Shown in pieces: positions 61,153 to 64,000 of a DNA stretch of 64,000 nt (position 1 is the stretch's first letter; each line of letters begins with the position of its first letter). Source of the DNA: Halorubellus salinus (GTDB lineage Archaea; Halobacteriota; Halobacteria; Halobacteriales; Natrialbaceae); the NCBI RefSeq assembly GCF_020567525.1, contig NZ_JAJCVI010000006.1, forward strand, positions 271,484 to 335,483, given 5' to 3'. A model generated the notes under the pieces. It did not search any database and was not told the DNA's origin. It saw only the letters and a list, made by a program, of their open reading frames with translations. The translations under genes were made by a program, and so were the position numbers.

Positions 61153-63809
61153 GTGACGCGTACGCTCGCGACACGACGCTCGTCGGCGCGGACTCGCGGC
61201 TGTACGACCGCGCGCTCGACGGCGTCATCTCGCTGACGGTCGTCGGGTTCGCGCTCGCGCTGCTGTCGCTCGTGCAGGTCGTGGGGCTCGCGGCGAGCGG
61301 GCCCGTGCTCGGCGAGTTCATGCTCGCGTTGACCGCGGTCACGGCCGGTGGCGTCGGCGTCGTCGCCGCGTTCTCGTGGGCGAACGTCGTCCCCATCACG
61401 TCCGAGCGCTTGCGTGGCGTCGCCGGTGGCTTGCTCGTGGCGACGGTCCTGTTGACCGGTGTCGCGTACGCGTCCGACGTGACGCTCGCCGCCCTCCTCG
61501 GGTGGCTGCTCGTCGTCGAGGCGGTCGTCGTGGTCGCTGCGGGCGCGGCGAGCCGGTTCGGGGTCGTGGAGACGACGCCGGACGCGAGCGCGGGCCTGCT
61601 CGCCGGCGGCGCGTTCGGGGCCATCGGCCTGGGCGTCGGCGCGGGCGTCGGCGGGTCGCTCGTCGGCTTCGGCTCGGCGGCGTGGGTCGCCGTCGCACTC
61701 GTCGTCGGCGTCGCACTCCTCGTGGTGACGGTCGTCGCTCGCGAGGACGTCGGGTCGACGGTCCCCGCTGGCCTCGTCGTGGCCGTTCTCGGCGCGACCA
61801 TCGCGTCGGCCGCGATCGGCGTCGGCTGGGAGTGGAATCCCGAGGTCGTCTCCGGCGGGTTCACGGGCGGCGTCGTCGTCCCGATATTCGTCCTGACGGG
61901 GTCGCTCCTGTCGGCGTGGTCCGCGGCGAAGGCTCGCGAAGGCTTCGGCGCGCAAGGCCGCCAGTACGGGACCTTCCTCGTCATCAACCTGAACGCGCTG
62001 CTGATGCTCGTCGTGATGGCCGCGATCGTCGTGTTCGTGACGCTGAAGGGCGTCGGGTACGCGTTCCACGGGTTCGAGGTCGGGGCGGCGTCGGCGTTCC
62101 TCGCGACGCTCCCGTTCCTGGCGCTGGCCGCACAGCGTGCGAGCCAGCCGGCCGGGACCGAGGAGTGGCGTGGTGGCGCCCGCCAACTGCTGCGCGTGCT
62201 CCCGGTCTCCGCGGTCGGTGCGCTCTCGGCGTTGTTCGCGTACGTGGTCGTGACCGGGCGCAGCCTCGCGTACGACTTCACGTACACGGTGCAGGTGAAC
62301 CGCCAGCCAGAGGTCCTGGACACGAGCGTCTCGGTGACGCGCTCGCTCGTCGTCGGGTCCCCGCTCGTGCTCGTCGCAAGCGTCGCGCTCCTCGCGTACT
62401 TCTTCCGACGGTACGGGAGCCTCGAGAACGTCGGCGACGACCTCCCGCTCGTCGGTCAGGTCCGCCGGGCGCTCCCGCTGGTCGTCGGCGCGCTCGTGAT
62501 GATAGCGGGCGCGTTCGGTATCCTCGGCGCGAACCCGTTCGGGGTGACGGCGCTCGGTGGGACGGTCGCGTACTGGATCGTGGTCGTCGCCGCGGTCGGC
62601 GCGATGGCGCTCGCGCTCGCCCCGCTCGCCGGCGTGCTCGCGGGCGGTGACCCGCGGGCCGTCGGCGAGCGCGCGGTCAGCGTCGCGCCGCTATTCGTCG
62701 TCGGCGCGTTCGGCGGCCTGTCGGTCCTGCTGGCGACCGCGTTCCTGGAGTCGACCGCGCGAACGGCCCCGAACGTCGCCGGCGTCCCGGTGGTGGCGTT
62801 CGCGGCGTTCGTCGCCGCCGCGGGCTTCCTCGCGGTCGCCGTCCTCCTCGCACTCGGGAGGGGGAACGTCGAGGAGACCATCACCAGCCGATTGGTCGAC
62901 GAGGAGGTGACGCTCTCCCTGGCCGCGGCTGCCGGGTTCGTCGCGGTGCTCGGCGTGCACGTCGCGGGCACGGGCGTCCCGTTCCGCGTCGGACCGTTCG
63001 CGGTCGCCACGCAGGGGTCGCTCTCGTGGCCGATGGCGATGCAGGCGTACATCCCGCTGGGTGCCGAACCCGGCGGCATCCTCCCGGCTATCGTCGGGAC
63101 GGTCTGGCTCGTCGTCGGCGCGACCGCGTTCGCGGTCCCGCTCGGTCTCGGCGCCGCCGTGTTCCTCACGGAGTACGCCGAGCAGGGGAACTTCACGAAC
63201 CTCGTGGAGATCGCGACGAACGCCCTCTGGAGCACGCCCAGCATCGTGTTCGGGCTGTTCGGGGCGGCGTTCCTCATCCCGCGGTTGGGCGGCGACGAGT
63301 CGCTGCTCGCGGGGATGCTCGTCCTCGGGTTCATGCTCCTCCCGCTCGTCCTCATCACGAGTCGCGAGGCCATCAAGGCGGTCCCGGACGAGTACCGGGA
63401 CGCGAGCGCGGCGCTTGGCGTGGACCAGTGGACGACCATCCGGAGCGTCGTCGTCCCGGCGGCGATGCCGGGCGTCATCACGGGCGTCATCCTCGGCGTC
63501 GGCCGCATCGCTGGCGAGACCGCGCCGCTCATCCTCGTCCTCGGGTCGACGCTGAACTCGACGGAGGCCGTGGACGTCATCGGCGGGTTCCGGTTCGTCG
63601 CACAGCCGCCGTTCGTGGTGAACGACGCGCTCACCGCGGCGTCGGCGAGCCTGCCGACGCAGGTGTGGGCGGTCATCGCGGCGGGCGTGAGCGGGTCGCC
63701 GTCCATGGGGTGGGCGAGCGCGTTCATCCTCCTGATGGTCGTGCTCTCGTTCTACGCGGTCGGTATCACGGCACGGACGATCTTCCGGCGGAAACTCGAC
63801 TATGAGTAA
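61149..63809 (+). CDS. pstA: Phosphate ABC transporter permease PstA, unusually long
   Basis: The 886-residue protein has a C-terminal ABC permease domain (about residues 600-886: NALWSTPSIVFGLFGAAFLIPRLGG, AVPDEYRDASAALGVDQWTTIRSVVVPAAMPGVITG, VGRIAGETAPLIL), the PstA signature. About 600 residues with 12 or more extra hydrophobic helices precede it; family members in bacteria are about 300 residues. The extension has repeated Ala/Val/Gly membrane segments and a small loop region near residues 375-400 (FTYTVQVNRQPEVLDTSVSV). It overlaps both neighbours, so a frame or assembly artefact is unlikely. Confidence 0.85.
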   Translation: MSDAYARDTTLVGADSRLYDRALDGVISLTVVGFALALLSLVQVVGLAASGPVLGEFMLALTAVTAGGVGVVAAFSWANVVPITSERLRGVAGGLLVATVLLTGVAYASDVTLAALLGWLLVVEAVVVVAAGAASRFGVVETTPDASAGLLAGGAFGAIGLGVGAGVGGSLVGFGSAAWVAVALVVGVALLVVTVVAREDVGSTVPAGLVVAVLGATIASAAIGVGWEWNPEVVSGGFTGGVVVPIFVLTGSLLSAWSAAKAREGFGAQGRQYGTFLVINLNALLMLVVMAAIVVFVTLKGVGYAFHGFEVGAASAFLATLPFLALAAQRASQPAGTEEWRGGARQLLRVLPVSAVGALSALFAYVVVTGRSLAYDFTYTVQVNRQPEVLDTSVSVTRSLVVGSPLVLVASVALLAYFFRRYGSLENVGDDLPLVGQVRRALPLVVGALVMIAGAFGILGANPFGVTALGGTVAYWIVVVAAVGAMALALAPLAGVLAGGDPRAVGERAVSVAPLFVVGAFGGLSVLLATAFLESTARTAPNVAGVPVVAFAAFVAAAGFLAVAVLLALGRGNVEETITSRLVDEEVTLSLAAAAGFVAVLGVHVAGTGVPFRVGPFAVATQGSLSWPMAMQAYIPLGAEPGGILPAIVGTVWLVVGATAFAVPLGLGAAVFLTEYAEQGNFTNLVEIATNALWSTPSIVFGLFGAAFLIPRLGGDESLLAGMLVLGFMLLPLVLITSREAIKAVPDEYRDASAALGVDQWTTIRSVVVPAAMPGVITGVILGVGRIAGETAPLILVLGSTLNSTEAVDVIGGFRFVAQPPFVVNDALTAASASLPTQVWAVIAAGVSGSPSMGWASAFILLMVVLSFYAVGITARTIFRRKLDYE

Positions 63810-64000
63810 GCAAGAATCAGACTTCGACGACGACAGCACAGGCATCGAGAGCGCGAGCGCGGACTCGACGGCGTCGACGACGGTCGCGGGCGAGACGGCC
63901 GAGGAGACCCGCGAGGAGTGGACGGCGTTCGAGTTCGAGGGCGACGCGAAGTTGAGCGTCGAGGACCTGAACGTGTGGTACGGCGACGACCACGCCTTGA
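63802..64000 (+). CDS. pstB: Phosphate ABC transporter ATP-binding protein PstB (5' part)
   Basis: The ATG is at 63802, overlapping the pstA stop by 8 nt. The 66 visible codons give an acidic Ser/Thr/Asp/Glu-rich extension of about 50 residues followed by FEGDAKLSVEDLNVWYGDDHAL, the typical PstB start before the Walker A motif. The gene continues beyond the window. Confidence 0.9.
   Translation, partial: MSKQESDFDDDSTGIESASADSTASTTVAGETAEETREEWTAFEFEGDAKLSVEDLNVWYGDDHAL

Overview
The window is chromosomal DNA of a haloarchaeon (class Halobacteria). It is very G+C-rich with strongly acidic proteins. It carries archaeal-type DnaG primase, AglB oligosaccharyltransferase, a glycine cleavage P-protein split into PA and PB, Tat lipoproteins, a HalOD1 protein, and promoters in which a TATA element sits about 27 nt before an ATG with no leader. 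Housekeeping genes (valS, dnaG, pdxS, asd) suggest the main chromosome. I cannot name the genus.

1-6620: end of a glpABC operon (anaerobic-type glycerol-3-phosphate dehydrogenase), a Cdc6/Orc1-like AAA+ protein, and a 709-residue CHAT-domain (caspase-like) protein that meets a 56-residue hydrophobic protein tail to tail. 6621-7061 is A+T-rich for this genome and holds no convincing gene.

7062-26229: a 19-kb surface-glycan island. It has AglB, two Wzx-like flippases, two GT4 glycosyltransferases and seven alkaline-phosphatase-superfamily enzymes (four NPP/phosphodiesterase-like, three sulfatase-like). Most are in translationally coupled pairs: AlkP+flippase twice, AlkP+sulfatase, sulfatase+GT4. 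All seven AlkP proteins, otherwise divergent, end in exactly Leu-Gly-Tyr-Leu-Glu. A perfect 50-bp tandem repeat (5.66 copies) lies between two of them. I consider this the most promising candidate for an undescribed system: a set of glycan-tailoring hydrolases sharing one C-terminal tag.

26370-32967: an iron/cobalamin-type binding lipoprotein behind a DtxR-like operator, enoyl-CoA hydratase, a 2-hydroxyacid dehydrogenase, DUF502 and other membrane proteins, asd, and a stand-alone CARF-like/HTH regulator.

33034-43889: a small exported protein; valS behind a repeat-rich upstream region that contains a TATA box, a valine-rich 13-codon ORF and a strong hairpin; membrane proteins; pdxS; a membrane-anchored ArsR-type regulator; dnaG; a HalOD1 protein; a GNAT acetyltransferase.

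43891-54024: a DUF92 protein, then the glycine cleavage genes gcvT-gcvH and gcvPA-gcvPB, separated by an inserted nucleoside hydrolase / PfkB kinase pair and a large lipoprotein. 54205-58018: small zinc-ribbon and membrane proteins, a lipoprotein gene frameshifted at its lipobox, a cobalamin adenosyltransferase, an MBL hydrolase, and a small haloarchaeal protein behind tandem DtxR-like sites.

58064-58830: tRNA-Val(CAC), followed by nested inverted repeats copying tRNA T-arm sequence and a striking G/T-only tract with G-quadruplex potential. 58831-64000: the phosphate transport operon pstS-pstC-pstA-pstB, with an unusually long PstA; pstB runs off the end.
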